64,000 nucleotides of DNA from Acidobacteriota bacterium (GCA_020200135.1 JAIVJI010000063.1:43797-107796), one strand, 5' to 3'; counted from the first letter of the stretch, positions 11,268 to 21,825 are shown. Notes: generated by a model not told the origin, from the sequence alone. Program-made: numbers and translations.

Positions 11268-12005
11268 TCAGAGCTCGAAGCCGCTCTCTTCCAGGACCTC
11301 TTCGGCCTTCGGCTCGTGCGTCTCCTCGACGACCTGGCCGTCGAAGAGGTGGAAGGTGCGGTCGGCGTAGCGCGCGTAGCGCGGGTCGTGCGTGACCATG
11401 CAGACGGTCGCGCCGCCGGCGTGCAGCTCGCGCAGGAGGTTCATCACCGCCTCGCCGTTGGTGGAGTCGAGGTTGCCCGTCGGCTCGTCGGCGAGGAGGA
11501 TGGAGGGGTTGCCCGCCACCGCGCGCGCGACGGCGACCCTCTGCTGCTGGCCGCCCGAGAGCTGCGAGGGGTAGTGCTTCATGCGGTGCGACATGCCGAC
11601 CTTCAAGAGCGCCTCCTCGACGCGGTCGCGCCGCTCCTTGGCGTTCATGTCGCGGTAGGTCAGCGGCAGCTCGACGTTCTCGTAGACGTTCAGGTCGCCG
11701 ATGAGGTTGAACGCCTGGAAGATGAAGCCGATCTCGCGGTTGCGGATGCGCGCGCGCTCCGAGAGCGAGAGGTTGGTGACGGGGGTGCCGTTCAGGATGT
11801 ATTCGCCGTCGGTCGGCGTGTCGAGCAGCCCGAGGATGGAGAGCAGCGTCGACTTCCCGCAGCCCGACGGGCCCGCCATCGAGATGTACTCGCCCTTCTT
11901 GATGTCGAGGTGGATGCCGGAGAGCGCGTGCGTCTCGACCTCGTCGGTGTAGAAAACCTTGCGCACGCCGTCCAGCTTCACCAGCGGTTCGCTTGTAGCG
12001 CTCAT
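11268..12005 (-). CDS. MacB/LolD-type ABC transporter ATP-binding protein
   Basis: 245 residues from the ATG ending at 12005, which follows AAAGGAAAAGAG, a good ribosome site. All ATPase motifs are present: Walker A GPSGCGKST at residues 45-53, a Q-loop (IFQAFNLI), signature LSGGQQQRVAVARA, Walker B ILLADEPTGNLDS and the H-loop VTHDPRYA. The TGNLDS variant is typical of the MacB/LolD/FtsE group. It is flanked by the adaptor upstream and the permease array downstream. It is the only ATPase in the operon, so it probably energises one or several of the five permeases. Confidence 0.95.
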   Translation of the reverse strand: MSATSEPLVKLDGVRKVFYTDEVETHALSGIHLDIKKGEYISMAGPSGCGKSTLLSILGLLDTPTDGEYILNGTPVTNLSLSERARIRNREIGFIFQAFNLIGDLNVYENVELPLTYRDMNAKERRDRVEEALLKVGMSHRMKHYPSQLSGGQQQRVAVARAVAGNPSILLADEPTGNLDSTNGEAVMNLLRELHAGGATVCMVTHDPRYARYADRTFHLFDGQVVEETHEPKAEEVLEESGFEL

Positions 12006-12047
12006 CTCTTTTCCTTTCGAGTGTGGTCTGGGGTCCGGGGTCAAATC

Positions 12048-13415
12048 TCAGTCGAGCCGGAGCGTGTCCACGCCGTCCCACTGCGAGGTGTCGGAGAGGA
12101 TGACGGTGTCGCCCTCGCGCAGGCCCTCGACGACCTCGACGGTGTTGACCGAGGTGCGGCCGAGTTTGACGGGGACGCGCGTGGCGGTGCGCCCGTCCGC
12201 CTCGACGCGGAAGAGCGTGACGCTGGCCTGCGCCGCGCCTCCCGTCGCGGGGCGCCCGACGTAGAGCACGTTGTCGAGTCGTTCGAGCTCGATGGTGCCG
12301 TCCACGCTCAGGTCGACGCGCGCGCCCTGCGGCATCGCGCCTTCGAGCCGCACGTCGACGGTGAAGGTGCCGTTGCGCGCCGCCGGGTCGATGCGCTGGA
12401 CGACGCCGCTGACCACGCCGCCGCCGCGCGTGTCGATGGTGGCGGGCTGGCCGAGCGTGATGTCCTTGATCTGCGTCTCGGGAATCTGGAGCGCGGCCTT
12501 GAGGCTCGAGGGGTCGGCGACGCGCGCGATGTTGGTGCCGGGCGTTATCTGCTGTCCGACCTCGACGGTCACCTCCTGCAACACGCCGTAGGTGCCGGCG
12601 CGCACCTGGAGCGAGGCGACCTGCTCCCGGTTGAGGCGGAGCTGCGCGCGCAACTGCTCGACGCGCGCCTGCTGCGCGGCGATCTGCGCGGCGGTCTGCG
12701 ACTGGCTCGTCCCTATCCGCTTCTTCTCGATCTCGAGGCGGTTGGCGAGCTGCTCGACCCTCACGCGCGAGATGCGCAGCGTGAGCGCGGGGACCAGACC
12801 CTCCTTGGCGAGCTGCTCGTCGGTGTCGAGCTGAATCTTGGCCTGGCTGTACTCGGACTGTATCTGCGCGGTCGCGGCCTGCTGGCTCATGCGCTCGCTC
12901 TCGAGCCGCGCGCGCAGGTTGTTCATGTCGGCCTCGGCGGACTTGATCTGGTACTCGACGTCGACGGCGGCCTGCTTGAGCGTCGGGTTGGAGAGTTCGA
13001 CGAGCACGGTGCCGGCGTGGACGGTCTCGCCGGGCTTGACGAACTTCTGCTCGACGCGCCCCTCGACGGGGGCGGCGATCTGCCGAATCTCCTCGGGGAT
13101 GAGCGTGCCGAGGCCCCGCACGTTGCGGAGCATCTGCCCGCGCTTGACCGTGTCGGTCAGCACCGTGGCGCGCGCGACGCTCGGCGCCGCCTTCGGCAGC
13201 CGCGAGAGCCCGTAGGTGATGAGCGCAATCGCCAGCACGCCCAGCGTCGCGTACACGGCCAGCTTCACGCGCCGCCGGTTCTTCCTCTGGGGCCGCTTGA
13301 TGTCCATGGCGGAGCGCGGCGTGTCAAAAGCGGGGCGCTTCACATCCGCGGCGGGGCGCGGCGCGTCCGTAGAGGGGCGTTTTACATCCATAGCGAGTTG
13401 CGTTACATCCCTCAT
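12048..13415 (-). CDS. HlyD/MacA-type periplasmic adaptor with repeated N-terminal tail
   Basis: 455 residues from the ATG ending at 13415. The short cytoplasmic N-terminus contains three copies of a 14-residue unit built on (M/A)D(V/I)KRP, then a basic KNRRR stretch and one membrane helix (about 56-75). After it come a biotinyl-lipoyl-like half (IAAPVEGRVEQKFVKPGETV), a long coiled-coil hairpin (about 150-290, rich in Q, A, E and R), the second lipoyl half, and a beta-barrel/membrane-proximal domain with VPVKLGRTSVNTVEV. It is the first gene of the ADOP operon, 42 bases before the ATPase. Role by family: links inner-membrane pump to outer-membrane factor; no TolC gene is in the window. The ribosome site is weak, so a start at an internal Met of the repeat is possible. 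Confidence 0.9.
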   Translation of the reverse strand: MRDVTQLAMDVKRPSTDAPRPAADVKRPAFDTPRSAMDIKRPQRKNRRRVKLAVYATLGVLAIALITYGLSRLPKAAPSVARATVLTDTVKRGQMLRNVRGLGTLIPEEIRQIAAPVEGRVEQKFVKPGETVHAGTVLVELSNPTLKQAAVDVEYQIKSAEADMNNLRARLESERMSQQAATAQIQSEYSQAKIQLDTDEQLAKEGLVPALTLRISRVRVEQLANRLEIEKKRIGTSQSQTAAQIAAQQARVEQLRAQLRLNREQVASLQVRAGTYGVLQEVTVEVGQQITPGTNIARVADPSSLKAALQIPETQIKDITLGQPATIDTRGGGVVSGVVQRIDPAARNGTFTVDVRLEGAMPQGARVDLSVDGTIELERLDNVLYVGRPATGGAAQASVTLFRVEADGRTATRVPVKLGRTSVNTVEVVEGLREGDTVILSDTSQWDGVDTLRLD

Positions 13416-13727
13416 AGGGGTTGCTTTAAGTCCACAGAGACAATTCCACTGGCGATGCACCTCAACAACCCCCGTACCACTGCCACACACCGCCGCGCCC
13501 GCCCGTTTTTCAGGACTTTTCCCCGGGAACGAACACGCGCGCCCCGGGCCGGTGTCCGTTTCCGAAAACCCAAATCCCAAAATCGCAAAAGCGTGGGCGC
13601 ATTCGTGAGGAACCGCCGGCGGCGGCGCGTCGAAAATTTACGCACAAAGTCCGAATCCGCGTATCATGCGGGGGCCGCTTCAATGGTGCAGTAGCTGTTC
13701 ACCACCTGATGCGCGAAGGCCAAACAG
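13416..13727. promoter_or_regulatory. divergent intergenic region upstream of the ADOP operon
   Basis: No convincing gene over about 310 bases. Base composition is locally lower in GC (for instance around 13560-13660), as expected for a promoter region of the leftward operon. It contains one heptamer-period stretch (listed separately). I could not pick a reliable promoter. Confidence 0.4.
13563..13590. repeat. single-arm heptamer-period repeat
   Basis: Four consecutive degenerate heptamers, for example CGAAAAC then CCAAATC. No matching inverted arm is visible nearby. Same periodicity as the hairpin elements elsewhere in the window. Confidence 0.5.
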
Positions 13728-13892
13728 ATGAAAAGAACCTTGCCCGCGATTCTCATATGCGGCCTCGAGGTGAGCTTCGCCGAGCTGCTCTACAACATGC
13801 GACACGTGCGGCACCACGCGGGGCGGTTGAACCTCATGCTCCGCCGGGAGATTGACGCCGCGCCCGGCTGGGTCTGCGCGGCGGCGGACTGA
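13728..13892 (+). pseudogene. remnant of a DinB-family protein C-terminus
   Basis: A 54-codon reading frame whose residues from about 15 read like the end of a DinB-fold enzyme: FAELLYNMRHVRHHAGRLN followed by L-rich sequence and APGWV. In DinB proteins the YNxRHVxHHxxxLN block carries the second metal-binding His pair. The first two-thirds of the fold (about 110 residues, including the first metal His) is missing. It may be translated, but it cannot be a complete DinB protein. Confidence 0.55.
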
Positions 13893-13932
13893 AGGCGGGG
13901 CTTACCTTTGGCTTACTACAAGGAGGGGACAC

Positions 13933-14637
13933 ATGGGCATACTCGTGGGCGGGAAGCGCCGCGGCGCCGCGGCGTCGGGGGCGGAGGCTTGCCGGCGGAA
14001 GTTTCTGCGTTACTTCCCCGGCGGCTTCGAGGACGAGACTTATCTCGACTGGGAGCGCGACTACAAGTGGGAGGCGCACGAACGCTGGGAGGAGGCGCTG
14101 GGGCGCTCGGAGTACAGGCGGCTGCTGCGCGCGGGCGAGTTCTCGGAGGTCGCGGCGCGCGCCGTGCGCGTCGAGCAGCGCACGCGCCACAGCATGATCT
14201 TCTCGTTCGAGAAGATGGCGCTGCGCGACGCGGTGAAGACGGAGGCCGGCGCGCGCACGTTCGCCGAAGGGCTCTACGAGATGCTGCACGGCGCGGGGTC
14301 GCTCGAACGGCGTTTCAACAACTGGGTCGAGGCCGTGGCCTCGCTCCCGCGCCGGCAGACGCGCGTGCTGACGTGGCCGATGGTGACGGTCTGGGGCTTC
14401 CTGGCGCAGCCCCGTAGGCACATCTTCCTCAAGCCGACGGTCACGCGCGCGGCCGCCGAGAAGTACGGCTTCGAGTTCCGCTACAAGTCGCGCCCGGACT
14501 GGGCCACCTACTCCGGCCTGCTCGACTTCGCCGGGCGCGTGCTCGCCGACAATCAGGACCTCCGCCCCCGCGACATGATAGACGCGCAGTCGTTCATGTG
14601 GGTGCAGGGCTCGGACGAGTACCCTGACCGAAGCTAG
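13933..14637 (+). CDS. conserved-looking hypothetical protein
   Basis: 234 residues, with an ATG preceded by AAGGAGGGG, a near-perfect ribosome site. No signal peptide or membrane helix. The N-terminal half is charged and helical (LRYFPGGFEDETYLDWERDY, then ERWEEALG). The C-terminal half has aromatic-rich blocks such as TWPMVTVWGFLAQPRRHIFL, then FRYKSRPDWATYSGLLDFAG, and ends with MIDAQSFMWVQGSDEY. Such ordered aromatic/charged blocks suggest a folded enzyme or nucleic-acid-associated protein, but I cannot name the family. It is followed by an unrelated secreted protein on the same strand. Confidence 0.8.
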   Translation: MGILVGGKRRGAAASGAEACRRKFLRYFPGGFEDETYLDWERDYKWEAHERWEEALGRSEYRRLLRAGEFSEVAARAVRVEQRTRHSMIFSFEKMALRDAVKTEAGARTFAEGLYEMLHGAGSLERRFNNWVEAVASLPRRQTRVLTWPMVTVWGFLAQPRRHIFLKPTVTRAAAEKYGFEFRYKSRPDWATYSGLLDFAGRVLADNQDLRPRDMIDAQSFMWVQGSDEYPDRS

Positions 14638-14757
14638 CCCGCGCCCCGAAAAGTCTTGTGCGCCGCGCCGAAAGGTGATTCAATGCGCGCCCGGCGGTCG
14701 GGGCGGCCGCGGCCGCCGCGCCCCGCCTTACCTTCCCTTGACGAGAGGAGTCAGACG

Positions 14758-15219
14758 ATGAGGTTATCCACCGGGCGGAAGGCCGCGACATTCCTGGCCC
14801 TCGCGGCCCTCGCGTGCGCCGCGGGCGACGCGGCCTCTTACGCGCAGCGGCCCGCGCTGCCCAACCCCGTCCTCTACCTTCAGCACGTGGAGTACGTCGC
14901 GACCGGCGGCAAGGAGTTCACGCGCTACTATTTCGGGGTCGAGAACTCGGCCAGCTACCCCGACACGATGTTCGCCCCCGCGCCCGAACTCCCGCCCTGC
15001 GGACAGAACACGAAGTCTTCGCGCACGTGGGTCGACATCTACGGGCAGGACGGCAAGCGCCTCAACGGCTTCTGCGCCCTCGGCAAGGCGTCCAGCCTCA
15101 ACGGCATCTGGTTCGCGCTGGAGACCGCCACCGTCCCGCCGAGCTGGGTCTACATCGAGATGAACGACCGCGCCACCAGCACCAAGTACAAGTCCAACCT
15201 CGCCGACACCTCGCAATAA
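14758..15219 (+). CDS. secreted hypothetical protein
   Basis: 153 residues. Signal peptide MRLSTGRKAATFLALAALAC with likely cleavage near AASYAQ. The mature domain starts with NPVLYLQHVEYVATGGKEFT and contains two cysteines that could pair (PPCGQN and GFCALG). AGAGGAG precedes the ATG. It looks like a small periplasmic beta-sandwich of unknown role. Followed by a perfect GC-rich palindrome. Confidence 0.8.
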   Translation: MRLSTGRKAATFLALAALACAAGDAASYAQRPALPNPVLYLQHVEYVATGGKEFTRYYFGVENSASYPDTMFAPAPELPPCGQNTKSSRTWVDIYGQDGKRLNGFCALGKASSLNGIWFALETATVPPSWVYIEMNDRATSTKYKSNLADTSQ

Positions 15220-15262
15220 GCCCGCGCGCGCGGTGGGCGCGTCCCGTCCGTAACGCCTCCGA

Positions 15263-15292
15263 GGCGCCCCGGCCGCGCGCGGCCGGGGCGCC
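15263..15292. terminator. perfect 30-base GC palindrome after the secreted protein
   Basis: Bases 15263-15277 are exactly complementary to 15278-15292, with no spacer. A T-run follows only about 23 bases later, so this is a likely transcription end or stable mRNA end rather than a classic intrinsic terminator. Confidence 0.5.
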
Positions 15293-15444
15293 CGGCGGGC
15301 GAGGCGGCGCGCGCGGGCCGCATCTTTTTATTTACTATTTCACCCCGATAAAATAAACTCCCCGCCGCAGCCTGCTTATCTGCACTTCCCTGTCATGTTC
15401 ATACATTCCTTCGGCACCTTCAACCTTCCCAAGGGGGTTCAGGC

Positions 15445-17697
<2,253 letters not shown>

Positions 17698-17779
17698 AGA
17701 CGTAACCCCAGCGTCGGCTTCTTGCCCCGGACGGCCCAACGCTTCCACGGCGCGGCCACCCTAAACGAAAGGGAACTCT

Positions 17780-17915
17780 ATGAGGGTCTTCAGGCTAGTC
17801 GGCCCCTTCTGCGCCCTCAAAGACGGGGCCTATGAATTCACGGTCACCGCCAAACTCGATAACGGGCGCACATTCAATGGTTGACCCCGAGATGGCCGTC
17901 GACGGCGGCAATTAA
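17780..17915 (+). pseudogene. frameshifted remnant related to the tail of the next gene
   Basis: An ATG with an AAGGGA ribosome site opens a 34-codon frame reading GPFCALKDGAYEFTVTAKL and stopping at 17884. A shift to the frame beginning at 17880 continues VDPEMAVDGGN and then TAA at 17915. The neighbouring intact gene ends with CGPFTVGTFKGQRFEI, then SVDPEMVVDGGNP, so both pieces match the last 50 or so residues of that protein. This is what remains of a tandem duplicate. Confidence 0.7.
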
Positions 17916-17938
17916 AGTGAAGACAGAAGGGTGAAGGA
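17916..17938. repeat. single-arm heptamer-period repeat
   Basis: Three degenerate heptamers (AGTGAAG, then ACAGAAG, then a third) directly after the stop codon of the remnant. No inverted partner is seen. Confidence 0.5.
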
Positions 17939-17970
17939 TAAATCGCGCGTCCACCTCGCCCCAATCAACG

Positions 17971-18011
17971 CCGGCGCCCCCAGACAAAAAGACCCCGGCG
18001 CCCCCAGACAA
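17971..18011. repeat. 17-base direct repeat upstream of the secreted-type gene
   Basis: CCGGCGCCCCCAGACAA occurs at 17971-17987 and again at 17995-18011, a 24-base period, just upstream of the ribosome site of the next gene. Possible tandem expansion in the leader. Confidence 0.75.
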
Positions 18012-18030
18012 GAAGAAGGAGGACTGTACG

Positions 18031-18582
18031 ATGCCCACACCTGTTACGACTACGACCAACCTGGAGGTCGCCTTTTCGTCGGACGTTACCCCCGCCCAGC
18101 CGACCCAGCCCGTCGCGATGGCCTACGGCTACTCCGACAACTCGAGCGGAGTCAATTCGGGAAAGGGGCAGAGGGAGGAGACTGTCTGGGAAGGCTCCTC
18201 GGTCTATTTCCTCGTCTTCGACACGGCGGCGTCGCCGACCTACAGCGTCAGCTCGGTCACGATATCCGCCGCCAACACGCGGCCGGGCACGGGCGCGGCC
18301 AACTCGCCGTTCACCGACGCTGCGTGGTCTACGGGCACGGTCGTCGCAACGAGCAGCCCGACCGGCCCGAACGGCGTCCAGCTCAGCGGGCCTACCTCGA
18401 ACGTCGACAGCGTCGGGTGCAACGTCGTGGGCAAGGGCTGGTCCTGCGGGCCCTTCACGGTCGGGACTTTCAAGGGGCAGAGGTTCGAGATCACCATCAA
18501 CGTTCTCACCAGTGACAGCCAGAGCCACCAGAAGACGTTCTCCGTAGACCCCGAGATGGTCGTCGACGGCGGCAACCCGTGA
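18031..18582 (+). CDS. hypothetical protein, low-complexity beta-rich
   Basis: 183 residues rich in Ser, Thr, Val and Gly, with alternating hydrophobic residues (SSVYFLVFDTAASPTYSVSS) typical of a beta-sandwich. No signal peptide, lipobox or membrane helix. Two cysteines (GCNVV and WSCGPF). Strong ribosome site AAGGAGGA before the ATG. The last 50 residues are duplicated as a broken remnant at 17780-17915. I cannot assign a family. Its stop codon lies at the edge of a heptamer hairpin. Confidence 0.75.
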   Translation: MPTPVTTTTNLEVAFSSDVTPAQPTQPVAMAYGYSDNSSGVNSGKGQREETVWEGSSVYFLVFDTAASPTYSVSSVTISAANTRPGTGAANSPFTDAAWSTGTVVATSSPTGPNGVQLSGPTSNVDSVGCNVVGKGWSCGPFTVGTFKGQRFEITINVLTSDSQSHQKTFSVDPEMVVDGGNP

Positions 18583-18676
18583 AGCGTTGAAGGGAGAGGG
18601 ACGAAGGGGCGGCCCCGCGGGGCCGCCCCTTCGTCCCCCGCCCCTTATTCTTCCGCCTTCATCCCTCCAACGCTTC
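18581..18676. repeat. heptamer-type inverted repeat spanning two convergent gene ends
   Basis: Arm 18581-18595 matches the inverse complement of 18662-18676 at 14 of 15 positions. Between them lies a perfect 40-base palindrome. The left arm abuts the stop of the + gene; the right arm encodes the final residues (REALEG) and stop of the threonine aldolase on the minus strand. Confidence 0.75.
18598..18637. terminator. perfect 40-base palindrome, bidirectional terminator
   Basis: Bases 18598-18617 are exactly complementary to 18618-18637. It separates two convergent genes, so it probably ends transcription from both sides. No T-run follows. Confidence 0.65.
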
Positions 18677-19696
18677 CCTGATGGCGGCGGCCAGCTCGCG
18701 CACGTCCTCCTCGGTCGTGTCGTAGGAGCACATCAGGCGCACCTCCGAGGTCTGTTCGTTCCACACGTAGAAGAAGAAGCGCTCCTGCACGCGCGCGATG
18801 GCGTCGCGCGGGAGGACGGCGAAGACCGCGTTCGACTCGACGGGCTGCGTGAGGCGGACTTGCGGAATCGCGCGCAGCTCCGCGGCGAGCTGCCGCGCGC
18901 GGCTGTTGGCGTGCGCCGCCGTCTCGCGCCAGAGGTCTCCTTCGAGGAGGGCCGCGAACTGCGCGGCGATGAAGCGCGTCTTCGACGGGAGCTGCGCGCA
19001 CTGCTTGCGCACGAAGCGGAAGTCTTCGGCCAGCGCCGGGTCGAAGAAGACGACCGCCTCGCCGTACATCATCCCGTTCTTCGCCCCGCCGAAGCTCAGC
19101 ACGTCCACCCCCGCCCCGGCCGTCAACTCCTCCAGCGAGACGCCGAGGTGCGCCGCCGCGTTCGCCAGCCGCGCGCCGTCCACGTGCAAAAGCATCCCCT
19201 CGCGGTGCGCGAACTCGGCCAAGCCCTTCAGCTCCTCGACCGTGTAGACCGTCCCCAGCTCGGTCGCCTGCGCGACCGAGACGACGCGCGGCTGCGAGTG
19301 GTGCTGGTCGCCGCGCCGCGCGAGCAGCGGCTCGACCTGTTCGGGGCGCAGCTTCCCGCCGGCGCCCGCCAGCGGCAGGAGCTTGCAGCCCGCCAGCCGC
19401 TCGACCGCGCCGCACTCGTCCACGTTGACGTGAGAGGTCTCGGCGCAGACGACCGCGTGGTGCGGGCGCGTGACGGCGGCGAGCGCCGCGACGTTGGCGC
19501 CCGTCCCGCCGAAGACGAAGAAGACCTCCGCCCGTTCGCCGAACCGCTCGCGGAAGAGGCCGACCGCGCGCACGGTGTACGCGTCGTCGCCGTAGGCCAC
19601 GGCGTGCCCGACGTTCGCCGCGCCGAGCGCCTCCATCACGCGCGGGTGGACGCCCGCGTTGTTGTCGCTCGCGAACCCTCGCTTCGGTCTCGTCAT
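18659..19696 (-). CDS. ltaE: low-specificity L-threonine aldolase-type PLP enzyme
   Basis: 345 residues. N-terminal FASDNNAGVHPRVMEAL is the family opening with the substrate/PLP contact region. FVFGGTGANVAAL, then the Asp and Arg of LLHVDGARLANAA, and the PLP lysine in LSFGGAKNGMM are all in place. Reaction by family: cleavage of L-threonine or allo-threonine to glycine and acetaldehyde. The ATG ends at 19696. Length is normal. The stop codon lies in a heptamer repeat arm shared with the convergent gene. Confidence 0.92.
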   Translation of the reverse strand: MTRPKRGFASDNNAGVHPRVMEALGAANVGHAVAYGDDAYTVRAVGLFRERFGERAEVFFVFGGTGANVAALAAVTRPHHAVVCAETSHVNVDECGAVERLAGCKLLPLAGAGGKLRPEQVEPLLARRGDQHHSQPRVVSVAQATELGTVYTVEELKGLAEFAHREGMLLHVDGARLANAAAHLGVSLEELTAGAGVDVLSFGGAKNGMMYGEAVVFFDPALAEDFRFVRKQCAQLPSKTRFIAAQFAALLEGDLWRETAAHANSRARQLAAELRAIPQVRLTQPVESNAVFAVLPRDAIARVQERFFFYVWNEQTSEVRLMCSYDTTEEDVRELAAAIREALEG

Positions 19697-19758
19697 CAGC
19701 GCAGAGTTTGGACCGGTCGCCTTTTTTCGTCAAAGGCGCGTGTGGGGTGGGGGTCGGC

Positions 19759-21113
19759 CTAGCCGCGCCGGACGAACTCGCGTTTGAAGGTGCGCGTCTC
19801 GCCGTCGGGTAACTCGACGGCGACCTTGTCGTCTTCGAGCGAGGCGACGCGCCCGCGCCCGTACTTCGGCACGCGCACCGCGTCCCCTTCGGAGACTTCC
19901 AAGACCTTCTTCATCCTCTTCGCGCCGCTCACGTCGGGCGGCCCTTCTCGCGGCGCGGGCGCTTCCGCCTCCGGCGTCGAAAGCCCGAGCCGCTCTTCGA
20001 GCGGGTGCAGGCAGTTGTCGCAGTGGCCGCAAGCCCCCGGCGCGAGCTCCTCGCCGAAGTATTCGTGCAGGAGCTTCCAGCGACACTCCGCGCTCTGGCC
20101 GTAGAGCATCACGCGCTCCAGCTTCTCGCGGTCGCCCTCGCCGCGCGTGGCGCACACGTCGGCGGCGCGCTCGACCTCCTCGCGCGTCACCCCGGGTCGC
20201 AGGAGCTTGAAGCGCACGCCGCGCGTCTCGCGCACGAGGCGTGCGTCCTTGAGGAGCGAGAGCGCGACGCGCACCTTGGTCCTGGCCACGCCCGCGGCCG
20301 CCTCCTGCACCGCCGCGAGCGGCACGGCCGCCTCGGCCGCCCCGGCGGCGCGCAGTAGACGACGCCCGCCCCCTCGGTCTCGCGCATGACGCGCGCGAGC
20401 GCCGCGCGCTTCTCCAGCTCGTTCGTCACGCGCACGACCTCGTAGCGCAGGTTGTCGCGGTAGATGCCCGTGTTGAAGACGCGCATCGAGGGCAGCCCGA
20501 GCTGCTTGCGTATGTCGCCGGCGACCGAGGGCGTGGCCGTCGCCGTGAGCGCGAGCACGGGCGGCGAGCCGAGCGTCTTGATGGCGGAGCCGAGCGCGAG
20601 GTAGCTGGGGCGGAAGTCGTGACCCCATTCGGAGATGCAGTGCGCCTCGTCGATAACGACGAGGTCGATCTCGCTGCCGCGCAGCGTTTCGAGGAAGGCC
20701 GGGTCGGCCATGCGCTCGGGCGTGGTGAAGATGAACTCGCTCTCGTCGCGCTCGATGCGCCCTAACTCCGCGCGCCGCTCGCCCACGGTGAGCGCGCTGT
20801 TGACCTGCGCGGCCTCGACGCCCGCCTCGGAGAGCTTGTCCACCTGGTCCTTCATCAGCGAGATGAGCGGCGAGACGATGACGGTCGTCCCCGGCAGGTG
20901 GAGCGCCGGCAGCTGGTAGCAGAGCGACTTGCCCGCGCCCGTCGGCATCACGGCGAGCGTGTCGTGGCCGGTCAGCACCGAGCGGATGACCTCGGCCTGA
21001 CCGGGGCGGAGTCGTTCGAGCCCGAAGACCTCGCGCATCGTGCGCCGCATCTTGCGCAGCTCGCCCGTCGCCCCGCCCAGAATTTTCGCCCTGGCTGTTA
21101 CCGGTCGCGTCAC
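19759..21113 (-). pseudogene. recQ: RecQ-type DNA helicase, second motor domain missing and frame broken
   Basis: The N-terminal half is intact: FGLERLRPGQAEVI, Walker A MPTGAGKSLCYQLP, DEAH in VVIDEAHCISEWGHDFRP, and LALTATATPSVAGDI. After EGAGVVYCA (about base 20355) the frame changes and resumes with VPLAAVQEAAAGVARTKVRV, the zinc/winged-helix part (Cys residues in CGHCDNC) and a C-terminal domain. The segment normally between them, about 160-180 residues with motifs IV to VI (GMGIDKP and EAGRAGRDG in the family), is absent. Possible start is GTG at 21113; the first ATG candidates are at 21050 and 21038. As read, this cannot be an active helicase. Confidence 0.85.
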
Positions 21114-21320
21114 GCGCCGGAGACTACACGCGCCGCTCGCGCTTTGTGTCCGCGCGAGGTGGAGAAACTGTGCCGGCGGCTCTGGCACCTACCTTGCTCT
21201 CCCGAAAGCACAGGCGAACAGGGCGGAGTAACTGCGGGCGCTTCGGGCGTGGGGCGTCTCGGGGCGCGTATGAATGTGCGCCGCCGATGTCCGCTTAGAA
21301 AACATCCGGGGAGGCGTGCG

Positions 21321-21566
21321 ATGGAAGAGGACAGGTTTACCAGGCAGAAGCGCGCCGAGGGGCGGGCGGACGCCATCCCGCTCGTGCTGCTCGTCGTCGT
21401 GGTGCTGGTCGTACTCTTCCGCGGCAAGCCGCCGCGCGCCGAGACGGTCTGCCCCGACTGCAACGCGCGCGTGAACGCGCCGGCGCACATCGCGGAGTTC
21501 AACTGCCCCGCGTGCGGGAGACGCCTTGAGGTCGGCGCGGGGGGCGACGTGCGCCGGCTGGCCTGA
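21321..21566 (+). CDS. small membrane protein with a zinc ribbon
   Basis: 81 residues. One strong N-terminal membrane helix (IPLVLLVVVVLVVLF, about 20-34), then a four-cysteine ribbon CPDCNARVNAPAHI followed by CPACGRRLE. The arrangement places the ribbon next to the membrane, probably in the cytoplasm. GGGGAGG precedes the ATG. Role unknown; similar ribbons occur in small envelope or stress proteins. Confidence 0.8.
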   Translation: MEEDRFTRQKRAEGRADAIPLVLLVVVVLVVLFRGKPPRAETVCPDCNARVNAPAHIAEFNCPACGRRLEVGAGGDVRRLA

Positions 21567-21636
21567 GGGCGGCGCGCGGGTCTTAAGTTTTAGGTCACGA
21601 CTTACTCAAACAGACGAACGCGGGAGGGTAAAAGAG

Positions 21637-21822
21637 ATGGGCTCAGCAGACAGCGGCGGTAAGAATCAGGGCGGCAGCGGCCACGTCAGCGGGACGCGCC
21701 AGAAGGGCGGAGAGGGCGCGCGCGGCGGGTCGGGCGCGAAGAGCGAGGGCAAAGGCACGGGCAACAAGAGCGAGGGCGACGGCAAGAAGAGCGGCACGCC
21801 CGGCGGCGAGCGGCACCACTGA
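21637..21822 (+). CDS. small glycine/lysine-rich disordered protein
   Basis: 61 residues, mostly Gly, Ser, Lys and Glu, with no hydrophobic core (for example GGEGARGGSGAKSEGKGTG). A strong ribosome site (GGGAGGG) supports translation. It resembles hydrophilic stress-induced peptides in composition only. It is followed by a similar small gene. Confidence 0.6.
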   Translation: MGSADSGGKNQGGSGHVSGTRQKGGEGARGGSGAKSEGKGTGNKSEGDGKKSGTPGGERHH

Positions 21823-21825
21823 AAC

